From: Zonotrichia leucophrys gambelii
Lineage: Eukaryota; Chordata; Aves; Passeriformes; Passerellidae
Assembly: GCF_028769735.1 (NCBI RefSeq)
Contig: NC_088200.1
Span: 65,788,061-65,852,060 of the forward strand
Direction: 5' to 3'
Length of the DNA: 64,000 bases
Shown in pieces: positions 62,801 through 64,000 of this stretch. How positions within the stretch are numbered: the first letter of the stretch is position 1; each line of letters opens with the position of its first letter. Under the pieces are notes generated by a model that had not been told where the DNA came from, did not search any database, and saw nothing but the letters and a program-made list of their open reading frames with translations. The position numbers were made by a program, and so were the translations under genes.

Positions 62801-64000
62801 GAAATGAACTTTTTTTATGTACATTTATTTTAAATTATTTGATGCATTCCAAACCTTTGCTGATATTTAGCTTCATGTTTTAACTTGTGCTGGCTTTTTT
62901 TTTCCCATTGAACATCATAGTTGCCAGTTATTACAAAAAAATCCCTTCTGCTCTTGATTTTTTACTTAATCCAAATTTAAGATAATCTATATTATTAACA
63001 ACTAACCTTCTAGTAGAAAACTGTGATGTACCACAATTTATATGTTGGCAACTTGCCCATAATGAAAAACTTTTAAAAAGTTTTTGCTATTCCTCTGTTG
63101 TAACATTATTTTCATAGGTAGATGTTTTTATTCTAGATTGCTTTATTTTTGTTTGTTTGGTTTTTGTTTTGTTTGGTTTTGTGTTTTTTTTGTTTTTTTT
63201 TTTGTTTTTTTTTTTTGTCCACTTACCCATTTGGAGAATTAAAGAAAAGATTTCTTTTCTTTTTTTTTTTTCTGTCTTTGGAAGTTGTTGATCTTGTTAC
63301 TCTCTGCGGCAGGTTTTGATGGAATCTATTTGCAGACCGAGTGCTGACGGCAGCTCAGGAACAGCCACGGCTGTGCCATCTCCTCCCCTCTGCCATTTGG
63401 AAAAACCGAAGCTGTTGAGAAGCAGCAGTGATGTGGGATGCCGAAACAGGAAAGAAATTGCTCTTTCAATGAAAATGTGATTTTTTGTCTATTGTGTGAG
63501 CACTCAGAACCTGCACACAGCGTCAGAAAGTTTGTGGGGGTAAAGAGCCCTGTTAGTCATAAGGATGACTATTTGCTGTTGGTGGTATGAAATCACGGAT
63601 GTGCTGTTACTTCATCTGCATTCACAGCATGGCCACATCCTCCTTGGAAAAAAGTATGGACAGCAGCTGCTGATGTATAAAAAGCTTCTAGTAACAACCA
63701 TTGTGTGCTCATAAACTGATTCTTTTAAATAAAAATAGTGGCTTAAATCCTATAGATTCATTACCAAATTTTTGATACAGAAAAAATGTTTAGCGAAGGC
63801 AGTTTCTTTTCACCACTAAATGTTACCTTCTTTTGGTATGATAAAATACCTTTTTTATTTCAGTTTTCTTCTTTATTCTCTAGCTTTCTGATTTTTTTTT
63901 CCTGCTTTAACATATAATCTTCTTGCTCCTGTTTTTTTCTCACAGGAAGGATGGTTTGTTTTACCCAGATGCACTGAGCAATATTGATTTTATTTCATTT
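59801..64000. other. Intergenic DNA to window end, no gene recognised
   Basis: 4.2 kb, AT-rich, with a T/G simple tract at 63143-63217 and GC-richer patches near 60380-60560, 61340-61600 and 63300-63450. Short frames only. No splice-linked exons that I can defend. Confidence 0.5.
63143..63217. repeat. T-rich low-complexity tract (T3-13 G)n
   Basis: About 75 bp of T runs broken by single or paired G, like the tract at 13484-13558. Confidence 0.9.

Noticed and set aside
25256..64000. Exons of the next gene downstream (for example PRR16 or FAM170A of human synteny)
   Set aside because: I compared the visible frames with what I recall of these proteins and found no match; only an unproven exon-like segment at 58478-58591 remains.

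Overview
This is a window of vertebrate nuclear DNA, AT-rich, with short exons separated by long introns. It looks like a passerine bird. The evidence is truncated CR1 LINE copies ending in the avian ATTCTRTG-type tail, a tRNA-Ile-derived SINE with a CR1-type tail (the TguSINE1 type known from songbirds), and LTRs resembling those common in passerine genomes. The repeat family names come from recognition, not from a database search.

The only gene I can establish is the 3' part of HSD17B4 on the + strand, about 3.0 to 25.3 kb. It encodes peroxisomal multifunctional enzyme type 2 (D-bifunctional protein). Seven consecutive coding exons (3020-3089, 7118-7224, 7535-7621, 9959-10048, 12580-12718, 22762-22889, 24837-24926) join in frame to 236 codons plus a stop. 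They cover the catalytic half of the 2-enoyl-CoA hydratase 2 domain and the whole C-terminal SCP2-like domain, and end in the peroxisomal targeting tripeptide AKL. The N-terminal dehydrogenase domain and the first part of the hydratase domain lie upstream of the window. A short 3' UTR ends near an ATTAAA signal at 25231.

The introns hold most of the recognisable repeats. These are a decayed antisense ERVL-like LTR (about 5251-5835) followed by a 330-bp CTTTTT/CCTTTT polypyrimidine tract, three 5'-truncated CR1 copies (about 10960-11561, 16880-17376 and 19430-20679), and the SINE at about 23110-23254.

From about 25.3 kb to the end I find no gene I can prove. This gene-poor AT-rich tract contains a minus-strand CR1 (37153-38670) split by a complete 385-bp solo LTR with a 6-bp target duplication, a CR1 tail joined to another repeat fragment (about 49356-49901), a CR1 tail at about 59610-59800, an unidentified GC-richer block (54530-55330), one exon-like segment (58478-58591) and several palindromic AT-rich segments. 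I see no evidence of an undescribed multi-gene system; the most informative structures are the nested retroelements.
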